Shown here piece after piece: positions 1 through 5,826 of a stretch of 6,835 bases of DNA. The notes below the pieces were generated by a model. The model searched no databases. It was not told where the DNA came from and saw only the letters and a program-made list of their open reading frames with translations. Within the stretch, counting starts at the first letter, position 1. Every line of letters starts with the position of its first letter. The position numbers were made by a program, and so were the translations under genes. This DNA is from Thermoleophilia bacterium. Its GTDB lineage: Bacteria > Actinomycetota > Thermoleophilia > Gaiellales > Gaiellaceae. Location: positions 1-6,835 of the forward strand of contig JAICZB010000132.1 of NCBI GenBank assembly GCA_025933895.1, written 5' to 3'.

Positions 1-1190
1 GAGACGTCGTCGCCCGGCTCCGGCGCCCGCCCGAGCTGGCCGAACACGAAGCCCGCCACGGTGTGGAAGTCCTCCTGCGGCAGCTCGGTGCCGAAGCGGT
101 CGTTGAACTCGTCGATCGAGAACATCCCGTCGACGCGGTACGAGTCCTCGCCGATTTGTTCGACCGGCTCCTCGGGCACGTCGAACTCGTCCTCGATCTC
201 GCCGACGATCTCCTCGAGCAGGTCCTCGAGCGTCGCGATCCCGACCATCGCTCCGTACTCGTCGACGACGACCGCGAAATGGTTGTTCGTACGCCGGAAC
301 TCCTGCAGGAGCGAGGCGAGGTCCTTCGTCTCGGGGACGACGTACGCGGGCCGGAGCAGCCCTTCGAGGTCGGCCTCGGCGAGGCCGCGGTCGTGGATCG
401 CGCTGAACAGGTCGCGCACGTGGAGCACGCCGGCGATGTCGTCGAGGGACTCGCGGTAGACCGGATAGCGCGTGTACGGAGAGTCGAGGACGACCGCGAG
501 CACCTCCTCCGGCGGCAGCTCGACCGAGATCGCGGCCACGTCGGGCTTCGCGACCATCACGTCCGCGACGTCCTTGTCCCCGAAGACGAAAACCTTGTCG
601 ATCATCTCCCGCTCGCCCTCCTCGATCTGCCCCTGCTGGGTCGAGCGGGAGACGAGCATCCGCAGCTCGGCCTCCGAGTGCACCTCGCGCTCGGCGCCGG
701 GAGGCTCCAACCCGAACGAATGGAGGATCGCGTCGGACGCAGCCTGCAAGAGCCAGATCGCCGGGCGGAACACCGTAAGGAACGCGCGGACCGGGATCGA
801 GACCCAGAGCGCGGTCCCCTCCGCATGGCCGAGCGCCGCGCCCTTCGGCACCAGCTCGCCGAACACGACATGGAAGAAGCTGAGAATCGCGTAGGCGATG
901 AGGATGGCGAGGGCCGCCGCCATCCAGTGCTTGAACTCGCGCGACAGCGTCTCCTCGCCGAGGGCGCCGATGCCCAGCGAGGTGAGCGTGACGCCGAGCT
1001 GCATGGCCGCGATGAACCGGCCCGGGTCGCCCGTGATCCGCAGGACGTCGCGCGCGCGGCGGTTCCCCTGGTGCTGGAGCTCGATGATGCGCGTCCGGCG
1101 CGCCGTGACGAGGCCGTACTCCGCGGCCACGAAGAACGCGTTGAGCAGGATCAGGACTGCGACCCCGATCAGCTCGAAGAGGACTGTCAC
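1..1190 (-). CDS. CNNM/CorC-HlyC family membrane protein with CBS pair (partial, 3' end off window)
   Basis: This is a membrane protein of the hemolysin C/CorC/CNNM group, a family linked to divalent cation (Mg2+/Co2+) transport or resistance; the exact substrate here is unknown. I translated 396 residues from the reverse strand. A DUF21/CNNM transmembrane region spans about 1-160, with hydrophobic stretches near 3-23, 58-76, 90-112 and 127-152. It carries the family motifs NAFFVAAE (17-24) and GELVPK (111-116). A CBS pair follows at about 205-335, with the typical TRYPVY (240-245) and HFAVVVDEYG (304-313). The CorC_HlyC domain begins near 345 (YRVDGMFSIDEFNDRFG) and is cut by the window edge. 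The GTG at 1190 is chosen because an in-frame TAG lies just upstream and the first hydrophobic helix starts immediately after. Its GAGGG sits only one base from the GTG, closer than a normal ribosome binding site. The gene diverges from the radical SAM gene. The family is certain; the transport role is inferred. Confidence 0.93.
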   Translation of the reverse strand, partial: MTVLFELIGVAVLILLNAFFVAAEYGLVTARRTRIIELQHQGNRRARDVLRITGDPGRFIAAMQLGVTLTSLGIGALGEETLSREFKHWMAAALAILIAYAILSFFHVVFGELVPKGAALGHAEGTALWVSIPVRAFLTVFRPAIWLLQAASDAILHSFGLEPPGAEREVHSEAELRMLVSRSTQQGQIEEGEREMIDKVFVFGDKDVADVMVAKPDVAAISVELPPEEVLAVVLDSPYTRYPVYRESLDDIAGVLHVRDLFSAIHDRGLAEADLEGLLRPAYVVPETKDLASLLQEFRRTNNHFAVVVDEYGAMVGIATLEDLLEEIVGEIEDEFDVPEEPVEQIGEDSYRVDGMFSIDEFNDRFGTELPQEDFHTVAGFVFGQLGRAPEPGDDV

Positions 1191-1209
1191 GCCCTCGCCC
1201 CGAGGGCGT
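1189..1209 (-). promoter_or_regulatory. GC-rich hairpin over the start of the CorC-like gene
   Basis: On the minus-strand mRNA, ACGCCCTCG pairs perfectly with CGAGGGCGT across a GGG loop, giving a 9-bp stem. The right arm contains the only purine-rich GAGGG before the start and the first two bases of the GTG start codon (1190-1188). If it forms, it would hide the initiation site. A second CCCTCC (1223-1218) further upstream in the leader could pair with the same GAGGG, so an alternative fold is possible. The pairing is visible; a regulatory role is inference. Confidence 0.4.
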
Positions 1210-1236
1210 AGGTACTAGGAGGGTTCTCGTCCAACT

Positions 1237-1252
1237 CTCCGGCCGGAGTATA
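1237..1252 (-). promoter_or_regulatory. Possible -10 box and adjoining palindrome for the CorC-like gene
   Basis: Read on the minus strand, TATACT (1252-1247) is a good -10 hexamer, about 57 nt before the GTG start. No convincing -35 is seen at 16-18 bp spacing. A perfect 12-bp palindrome, CTCCGGCCGGAG (1237-1248), overlaps its downstream edge and the expected transcription start. It could be a repressor site, but a palindrome of this composition can also arise by chance in such GC-rich DNA. Confidence 0.35.
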
Positions 1253-1274
1253 GGGACGGCTCCGGCGTGCTCGG

Positions 1275-1301
1275 TTGACACGAACGTGTGTTCGCTATCC
1301 T
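1275..1301 (+). promoter_or_regulatory. Promoter for a leaderless radical SAM mRNA
   Basis: A perfect -35 hexamer TTGACA (1275-1280) is followed after 15 bp by TATCCT (1296-1301). The ATG of the radical SAM gene starts 6 nt after the -10, so transcription would begin at or next to the A of the ATG. The spacer is shorter than the ideal 17 bp, but the -35 match and the position between divergent genes support it. Confidence 0.6.
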
Positions 1302-1307
1302 CCGAGG

Positions 1308-2207
1308 ATGCGGGTCGAGTACCGCGAGGAGCCCTGCCGCAGCGCGCTGAACCGGGTGCGCGGCATGCCGTTCGCCTGGTCGCTCAACCCGTACATGGGC
1401 TGCGCCCACCGCTGCACGTTCTGTTACGTGCGCGCCTTCGAGGCGCGAGCCGACCGGCCGTGGGACGACCGCTACGGCGCGAGCATCCGCGTGAAGCCGA
1501 ACGTCGCGGAGGTGCTGCGGCGGGAGCTCGGGCGCTCCTCGTGGCAGCGCGAGCCGGTCGCGATCGGCGCGGCGACCGACCCGTACCAGCCCGCCGAGGG
1601 GCGCTACCGGCTCACCCGGGCGTGCATCGAGGCGTTCGCGGAGGCCGCGAGCCCGTTCTCGATCATCACGCGCGGGCCGCTCGTCGTGCGCGACGTCGAC
1701 GTGCTCGCCGAGGCGGCCCGCCGGGCCGAGGTCTCGGTCACGTTCTCCGTCCCGACGCTCGACCACGAGATCTGGCGCCGCACCGAGCCGGGAACGTCGC
1801 CGCCCCGCCAGCGGCTCCGCGCTCTCTCGATGCTCGTCGATGCCGGAATCGACGCCAGAGTCGGGATGGCGCCGATCCTCCCCGGGCTGAGCGACCGCCG
1901 CGAGCTCCTCGCCGAGGTCGTGCGCGAGGCGAGGGCGGCGGGAGCGACCGGGATCTGGGCGAACCTCCTCTACCTGCGGCCGGGAACGCGCGAGCACTTC
2001 CTCGCGGCGCTCGAGCGCGACTGGCCCGAGCTCCTCCCCGAGTACGAGCGGCTGTACCGCCGAGGCGCCTATCTGCCACGCAGCGAGACGGATCCGGTGC
2101 GGACGCGAGTCCGCGCCCTCGCGCGCAGCCACGGCGTCCGCGACCGGCGCCGCGAGCCACTCGAGCCGCCCGCTGTGGGGGAGCAGCTGCAAATAGCGGC
2201 TATGTGA
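1308..2207 (+). CDS. Radical SAM protein, Rv2578c/spore photoproduct lyase-like family
   Basis: Predicted 299-residue radical S-adenosylmethionine enzyme. The cluster-binding motif is C32-x3-C36-x2-C39 inside SLNPYMGCAHRCTFCYVR, followed by the family's GAATDPYQPAEGRYRLTR about 55 residues later and a TIM-barrel-like remainder (ITRGPLVVRDVDVL; SVPTLDHEIWRRTEPG). These are signatures of the actinobacterial Rv2578c group, which is related to SplB. The cysteines bind a [4Fe-4S] cluster that cleaves SAM; the substrate of this group is not established. The ATG at 1308 is preferred over an upstream in-frame TTG at 1275, because that TTG is the first base triplet of a perfect TTGACA -35 box. The ATG would be leaderless. 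The response regulator follows after 17 nt, so the gene probably heads a cluster. A DNA-repair role would be speculation. Confidence 0.9.
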   Translation: MRVEYREEPCRSALNRVRGMPFAWSLNPYMGCAHRCTFCYVRAFEARADRPWDDRYGASIRVKPNVAEVLRRELGRSSWQREPVAIGAATDPYQPAEGRYRLTRACIEAFAEAASPFSIITRGPLVVRDVDVLAEAARRAEVSVTFSVPTLDHEIWRRTEPGTSPPRQRLRALSMLVDAGIDARVGMAPILPGLSDRRELLAEVVREARAAGATGIWANLLYLRPGTREHFLAALERDWPELLPEYERLYRRGAYLPRSETDPVRTRVRALARSHGVRDRRREPLEPPAVGEQLQIAAM

Positions 2208-2211
2208 TAGC
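2193..2211 (+). promoter_or_regulatory. Cluster of three alternating ATAGC/GCTAT half-sites before the response regulator
   Basis: At the end of the radical SAM gene lie ATAGC (2193-2197), GCTAT (2199-2203) and ATAGC (2207-2211). They form two overlapping inverted repeats with spacers of 1 and 3 bp. The site ends 13 nt before the regulator's ATG. NarL/LuxR-type regulators bind short inverted half-sites and often control their own genes, so an operator is possible. The unit GCGGCTAT also occurs on the minus strand just upstream of the ferredoxin start. No clear promoter hexamers accompany the site here. Confidence 0.3.
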
Positions 2212-2224
2212 TGAGCGCCGTTCT

Positions 2225-2866
2225 ATGATCACCCGGCCGTTGGCTGCCACCGAGATCACCTGTCTGATCGTCGACGACCACGAGGTCGTGCGCGAAGGGC
2301 TTCGCCTGTCGCTGAGCCGGGCACCGCACATCCGCGTGATCGGCGAGGCGGCAGACGGCGAGGCAGCCGTCGCGCTCGCCGAGCGGCGGCGTCCCATGGT
2401 CGTGATCATGGACGTCCGCATGCCGGGCATGGACGGGCTCGAGGCGACGAAGGCGCTGATGGACAAGTCGCCCGACAGCGCCGTCCTCATCTTCACCGCC
2501 TACAGCGAGCGTAGCCTGCTCAGCCGCGGGCTCGACTCGGGCGCCAAGGGCTACGTCCTCAAGGAAGCGCCGCACGAGACGCTCCTGCGCGCGATCGAGA
2601 AGGTCGCCGGCGGGGAGGGCTACGTCGACCCCGCGCTGATGCCCGCCTTCCTGACCGGCCGGGACAAGGACGACATGCTCACGACGCGGGAGCGGGAGAT
2701 CCTCCAGCTCCTCGCCGACGGGATGTCGAACTCCGACGTCGCCGGCCAGCTCTTCATCAGCCAGGAGACGGTCAAGAGCCACGTCCGCCACATCCTTGCC
2801 AAGCTCGAAGCCGACACGCGCACCCACGCGGTCGCGATCGCGCTTCGCGAAGCGATCATCGACTAG
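2225..2866 (+). CDS. NarL/FixJ-family response regulator (REC + LuxR HTH)
   Basis: A 213-residue cytoplasmic two-component transcription regulator. The receiver domain occupies about 11-130 and has a complete active site: D17-D18 acidic pair, phosphoacceptor D63 (VVIMDVRMPG), switch T91 and K113 (GYVLKE). The LuxR-type helix-turn-helix is at about 147-195: LTTREREILQLLADG, then SQETVKSHVRHILAKL with the recognition helix. Phosphorylation of D63 would be expected to promote dimerisation and DNA binding. The gene overlaps the kinase-like gene by one base (TAGTG). An alternative in-frame start, GTG 2204, overlaps the radical SAM stop as GTGA and would add seven residues. I chose ATG 2225 because receiver domains usually begin close to the N-terminus, but the choice is uncertain. 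Target genes are unknown; candidate half-sites lie just upstream. Confidence 0.93.
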   Translation: MITRPLAATEITCLIVDDHEVVREGLRLSLSRAPHIRVIGEAADGEAAVALAERRRPMVVIMDVRMPGMDGLEATKALMDKSPDSAVLIFTAYSERSLLSRGLDSGAKGYVLKEAPHETLLRAIEKVAGGEGYVDPALMPAFLTGRDKDDMLTTREREILQLLADGMSNSDVAGQLFISQETVKSHVRHILAKLEADTRTHAVAIALREAIID

Positions 2867-3543
2867 TGACGCAACCATCGACCGGCGGGAGCCCGACCAT
2901 CGAAAACGCCGACCCCGAGCTGGCCGAGCAGGTCCTCGCAGCAGAGCAGGACGAGCGGCGGCGCATCGCGCTCTTCCTCCACGACGGCCCGGTTCAGTCG
3001 CTCGCCGGCGTCGCGCTCATGCTCGACGCGTCGCTCGACCTGATCAGCCGCGGCGAGCAGGATCAGGCGCGCGAGATCCTCGACCGGGCGCTCGCCAGGA
3101 CGCGAACGACGGTCGGCGAGCTGCGCGACCTGTCCTTCAACCTCGAGCCGGTGGCGCTCCGCGATCACGGCTTCACGGCCGCGGTCGACGCGCTCATGCA
3201 GTCGCGCGGCCGCGAGCACCGGATCGAGGTCACGCTCGACGTGGCGATGATCGACGCGCTCGGCGAGCGGACGCAGGCGGCTCTCTACCAGATCGTGCGC
3301 GAGGCGCTCGAGGAGGCGATCAGGCGCGGGCCTCCCTCCCGCTTCGAGGTCACGGCCACCACGGACCTACCCGGCACGCTCCGCCTCGTGATCCGGGACG
3401 ACGCGCCTACCGAGCGCCGCCGGCGGGCGCTCGAGGTTCTCGGCGAGCGGGCGCGGACCCTCGGCGCGACGCTGACGCTCGACCACGACGTGGGCGGGAC
3501 GACGATGAGCCTCGAACTGCGCGGCCAGCCGACGGATAACTAA
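2866..3543 (+). CDS. HisKA_3-type histidine kinase-like protein with degenerate ATPase domain
   Basis: A 225-residue soluble protein with no membrane segment and no recognisable sensor domain. The HisKA_3 dimerisation and phosphoacceptor helix is well preserved: E27-Q-D-E-R-R-R-I-A-L-F-L-H39-D-G-P-V-Q, where H39 is the phosphorylation site. A second helix runs to about residue 92. The HATPase_c region (about 133-218) keeps the family outline: EAL at 146-148, LGERARTLGA at 192-201, and the terminal GGTTMSLEL. The ATP-binding residues are altered. The N-box Asn is E150, the DxGxG loop reads RDDAP (177-181), and the glycine-rich loop is shortened to ERRRRALEVLG. The reading frame is intact, so it does not look like a pseudogene. 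The GTG start overlaps the regulator's stop, implying translational coupling and a matched pair. It may act as a phosphatase, a phosphoryl relay or a regulated scaffold rather than an ordinary kinase; this is inference. Confidence 0.82.
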   Translation: MTQPSTGGSPTIENADPELAEQVLAAEQDERRRIALFLHDGPVQSLAGVALMLDASLDLISRGEQDQAREILDRALARTRTTVGELRDLSFNLEPVALRDHGFTAAVDALMQSRGREHRIEVTLDVAMIDALGERTQAALYQIVREALEEAIRRGPPSRFEVTATTDLPGTLRLVIRDDAPTERRRRALEVLGERARTLGATLTLDHDVGGTTMSLELRGQPTDN

Positions 3544-3554
3544 TCTTCCGCGCG

Positions 3555-3749
3555 GTGAACGGCGACGGCGCGCAGCAGCACCTCCTTTTCGTCTGGAAGC
3601 CCTCCGGCTACGAGCTCGTGGAGCAGCCGGGGGAACCGCCGTCGGTCGGCGCCGAGGTCGAGTTCGAGGGCAAGCAGTTGCGCGTGACGAAGCTCGCCCC
3701 GTCGCCGCTGCCCGGCGACCGCCGCGTCTGCGCGTATCTCGCGGGCTAG
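3555..3749 (+). CDS. Small protein of unknown function (64 aa)
   Basis: I do not recognise a family. The GTG start lies 11 nt after the kinase-like gene, and the stop overlaps the convergent FAD oxidoreductase stop in a CTAG palindrome. The product is soluble and probably beta-rich: HLLFVWKPSGYELVEQPGE, then GAEVEFEGKQLRVTKLAPSPLPGD and RRVCAYLAG. It has no signal peptide, membrane helix or metal-binding motif. No clear ribosome binding site precedes the GTG, so coupling to the upstream gene is likely. Evidence that it is real: the frame is intact, it fills the gap exactly, it follows on the same strand with operon-like spacing, and the composition is not the Arg/Pro/Ala-rich type seen in shadow frames. 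It may be a lineage-specific protein translated with the two-component pair. Confidence 0.65.
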   Translation: MNGDGAQQHLLFVWKPSGYELVEQPGEPPSVGAEVEFEGKQLRVTKLAPSPLPGDRRVCAYLAG

Positions 3750-4741
3750 CCGGAAGCGATCGACTCCGCGGCGGCGAGACCGAGCACGAGCGCCTGGGCG
3801 AGACCGCTCGCGTAGCCGCCCGTCGCCACCCCCCCGGCGTCGACTCCCGCCGCCCAGAGGCCGTCTGCGCCTGCCACACGCGCACGGGTGTCCACCTGAA
3901 GACCGCCGATCGTGTGCGTCACGGCGGCCGCGACGTGGACCGCCACTCCTTCTTCACGCTGGTCGATGGTCGCGCCGGCGGCACGAGCCGCCTCGATGCG
4001 CTCGTTCGTCTCGGTGACGACGTACCACGCGCGCGGGCCGATCAGCTGCGCGAGGTCGTTCTCGTGCCACGCGACCTGCGGTGGCGTGATCTCGCGCCAA
4101 TCGTCCGTGAAGACACGCGCCTCGCGGCCGTAGAGCTGCGCCAGTGGGACGAAGTCCGCCTCGCGGATCCGCGCGGGCGGAGCCGGCATGACGCGGCCGT
4201 AGAACTCGTCCATGCCCGCCGTGGACGCAGCGCCGAACGCGACGCCGAAGTCGAGGCCGTCTCCATCGCTCCACGGATTCGCACGGAGGAGCAGCCCGCG
4301 CTCGCGCGCGAGACGCCCGGGGAAGCCGCCGGTCGCGAGCAGGACGGGCGGCTCGGCGTCGGTCGGCAGCGGCGCCTCGAGCTCCACCTCGCCCGCCGCC
4401 TCGACGAGGAGCCGCGTCAACGTGCGCGGCTCGTAGCGACGGCCGGTCGTGAGCGGATTCTCGGTGTCCAGCCAGACCGGCTCTGCCCCGAGCGACTCGA
4501 GCCAGCGGAGACCGTCTCCAAGCCGCTCCCAGATCAGGCGCTGCAGCTGCTCGTCGCCGCCCGGGCACTCCGCGCGAAAGCGCGCCCATTCGATGTGCCG
4601 CCAGACGACGCAGGAGGACAGGAGCATCGAGCCGCCGGGCCGCGTCCCCTTCTCGAGCACACGCGGCTCGTGCCCCAGCTCGCGGAGGCGCACGGCGGCG
4701 ACGAGGCCCGCCATCCCCGCGCCGGCGATCGTGACTTTCAA
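3746..4741 (-). CDS. FAD-dependent oxidoreductase, short fumarate reductase/FAD_binding_2-like
   Basis: A 331-residue flavoprotein. The N-terminal Rossmann FAD motif G7-A-G9-M-A-G12 is followed by E30 (VLEK), which typically binds the ribose, and PGGSM (35-39). LLATGGF in mid-protein and the C-terminal GLWAAGVDAGGVATGGYASG complete the FAD-binding fold. The THTIGGLQVDTRARV stretch resembles the cap-to-FAD return of fumarate reductase, ketosteroid dehydrogenase and similar FAD_binding_2 enzymes. It is considerably shorter than most of that family, so the substrate-capping domain looks reduced. The usual GxHGxNRxGG end is replaced by GGVATGGYASG, so the catalytic Arg/His set of fumarate reductases is not evident. 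The TTG start (4741) lies one base after the VOC stop, implying coupled translation. The substrate is unknown. A role as the redox partner of the ferredoxin encoded upstream is an inference from context. Confidence 0.85.
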   Translation of the reverse strand: MKVTIAGAGMAGLVAAVRLRELGHEPRVLEKGTRPGGSMLLSSCVVWRHIEWARFRAECPGGDEQLQRLIWERLGDGLRWLESLGAEPVWLDTENPLTTGRRYEPRTLTRLLVEAAGEVELEAPLPTDAEPPVLLATGGFPGRLARERGLLLRANPWSDGDGLDFGVAFGAASTAGMDEFYGRVMPAPPARIREADFVPLAQLYGREARVFTDDWREITPPQVAWHENDLAQLIGPRAWYVVTETNERIEAARAAGATIDQREEGVAVHVAAAVTHTIGGLQVDTRARVAGADGLWAAGVDAGGVATGGYASGLAQALVLGLAAAESIASG

Positions 4742-4742
4742 C

Positions 4743-5444
4743 TCAGGTCAACGAGAACGTCGGCTTGTGCTCGACGTACTCGATCCGCACGCGCTCCGGG
4801 CCCCAGACGAAGACCGCGAGCGTGTTCGGCGCGTCGACGACGTCGTCGATCTCGACGCCGAGATCGCGCGCGGCTGCCACGTGTTCGTTCGCCGAGTCGA
4901 CGAGCACGGCGAGGTGGTTGAGGAGCGGCCGTTCCGGCGCTCCCGGCTCGCCGGGCTGGAACTCGATCCACGCGCCGCCCACCTCGACCCGCGGACAGCG
5001 CGACCGGCCCGATGCCGCTGCGCCGAAGCCGAGGGATCCGTACTCCGACGCCGTCGCCTGCGGATCGACCGAGCGCAGCGCGACGTGGTCGAGGTCGTAG
5101 TCGAGGTCCGTGTCGGCCTCCACGAGGCCGAGAGCGACACCCTCGCCCAGCTCGAAGTACGCCTCGCCCTCGCGCCGCCGCTCGACCTCGAGGTCGTCCG
5201 GCAGCTCGCCGAGCGCCCGCGAGAGGTCGCGCACCCGCAGGGAGACGTGCTCGAGCGCACCCCGCTGCCGCGGCCCGTCCGCCGCGAAGAGCGTCAGCTT
5301 GCCGCGCCGCGCGTCGGCGCCGACGAGCGTGAACGCGTCGGTCCGGTCGATCACGTGCATGCCGAGGTGACGGACGGCGAAGTCCGCAACGGCGTCGCGG
5401 TCGGCGAGCCAGTACGCAACGTGATCGAGAGTCTTCGGGTTCAC
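4743..5444 (-). CDS. Two-domain VOC family protein, extradiol dioxygenase/glyoxalase-like
   Basis: A 233-residue cytoplasmic protein of two vicinal-oxygen-chelate domains (about 5-111 and 115-226). The C-terminal domain carries an apparent metal triad: H120 in LDHVALR, H177 in LNHLAVLV and E222 in RIEYVE. This is the 2-His-1-Glu arrangement of type I extradiol dioxygenases. The N-terminal domain has matching positions H8 (LDHVAYWL), H66 (LEHVSLRV) and E109 (LGLVEAD), so either or both domains might bind metal. Type I extradiol enzymes are usually somewhat longer (near 290 residues), so a glyoxalase, isomerase or fosfomycin-resistance-type activity is not excluded. The GTG at 5444 is chosen because the first beta strand with H8 starts right after it; a GGGGGA about 11 nt upstream may serve as ribosome binding site. 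The ferredoxin gene ends 29 nt upstream and the FAD gene begins one base after the stop, so the three are probably one operon. Confidence 0.85.
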   Translation of the reverse strand: MNPKTLDHVAYWLADRDAVADFAVRHLGMHVIDRTDAFTLVGADARRGKLTLFAADGPRQRGALEHVSLRVRDLSRALGELPDDLEVERRREGEAYFELGEGVALGLVEADTDLDYDLDHVALRSVDPQATASEYGSLGFGAAASGRSRCPRVEVGGAWIEFQPGEPGAPERPLLNHLAVLVDSANEHVAAARDLGVEIDDVVDAPNTLAVFVWGPERVRIEYVEHKPTFSLT

Positions 5445-5473
5445 GTCAGGAGTGTTCCCCCGCGCGGCGGCGA

Positions 5474-5779
5474 TTATTCGATCGGCTCGTTCTGGACGTC
5501 GTTGTCGTCCGCGTACTTCTGCGTCAGCTGGTTGACGACGTCCATGCCCTTGCCATACGCGTAGTTGATCTCGACGAACGCGTTCCACTTGTCCGGCAGC
5601 GCGTCTTCGGGGAAGATCGCCTCGACCGGGCACTCCGGCTCGCACGCCCCGCAGTCGATGCACTCCTCCGGGTCGATGACGAGGATCCGGTCGGCCTCGT
5701 GGATGCAATCGACGGGGCAGACGTCCACGCAGGAGCGGTCTTTGATGTCGATGCAGGGCTCGGCGATGATGTATGTCAC
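5474..5779 (-). CDS. fdxA: 7Fe ferredoxin ([3Fe-4S][4Fe-4S]), FdxA type
   Basis: A 101-residue soluble electron carrier. The cysteine pattern is that of Azotobacter ferredoxin I-like proteins. C9, C17 and C50 should bind the [3Fe-4S] cluster. C21, C40, C43 and C46 should bind the [4Fe-4S] cluster. C25 matches the free cysteine known next to the 4Fe cluster. Sequence such as MTYIIAEPCID, ECIDCGACEPECPVEAIF and a DKWNAFVEINYAYG tail is typical of actinobacterial FdxA. The acidic surface (DDNDVQNEPIE at the C-terminus) is usual for ferredoxins. The GTG at 5779 gives exactly the expected N-terminus. It probably passes low-potential electrons to an oxidoreductase; the VOC and FAD genes directly downstream are candidates, but FdxA proteins often serve many partners. 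Confidence 0.96.
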   Translation of the reverse strand: MTYIIAEPCIDIKDRSCVDVCPVDCIHEADRILVIDPEECIDCGACEPECPVEAIFPEDALPDKWNAFVEINYAYGKGMDVVNQLTQKYADDNDVQNEPIE

Positions 5780-5787
5780 AGCGCCCT

Positions 5788-5793
5788 ACTGTA
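5788..5793 (-). promoter_or_regulatory. Possible -10 box before fdxA
   Basis: TACAGT on the minus strand lies 8 nt before the fdxA GTG, a spacing that would give a nearly leaderless mRNA like other starts in the window. No -35 match is seen 16-18 bp upstream, so fdxA may instead be read through from the receiver-like gene, whose stop is 47 nt away. A GCGGCTAT element lies just upstream of it. Confidence 0.3.
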
Positions 5794-5826
5794 GATAGCC
5801 GCCGTGGCCGGATGCGCCTCGAACCG

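Noticed and set aside
63..1211. Long open frame on the plus strand (382 codons)
   Set aside because: It lies antisense to the clearly conserved CorC/HlyC-type gene and is rich in Asp, Arg, Leu and Glu as expected for a GC-rich shadow frame; no domain is seen.
1275..1307. Upstream TTG start for the radical SAM gene
   Set aside because: The TTG is part of the perfect TTGACA promoter element and the added residues look like no family N-terminus.
2866..3543. Kinase-like gene as a decayed pseudogene
   Set aside because: The frame is intact, the start is coupled to the regulator, and the HisKA_3 helix and C-terminal strand pattern are preserved, which argues for a maintained protein.
3914..4921. 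Plus-strand open frame of 335 codons
   Set aside because: Antisense to the FAD oxidoreductase, whose FAD motifs are unmistakable; the Arg-rich C-terminus is typical of a shadow.
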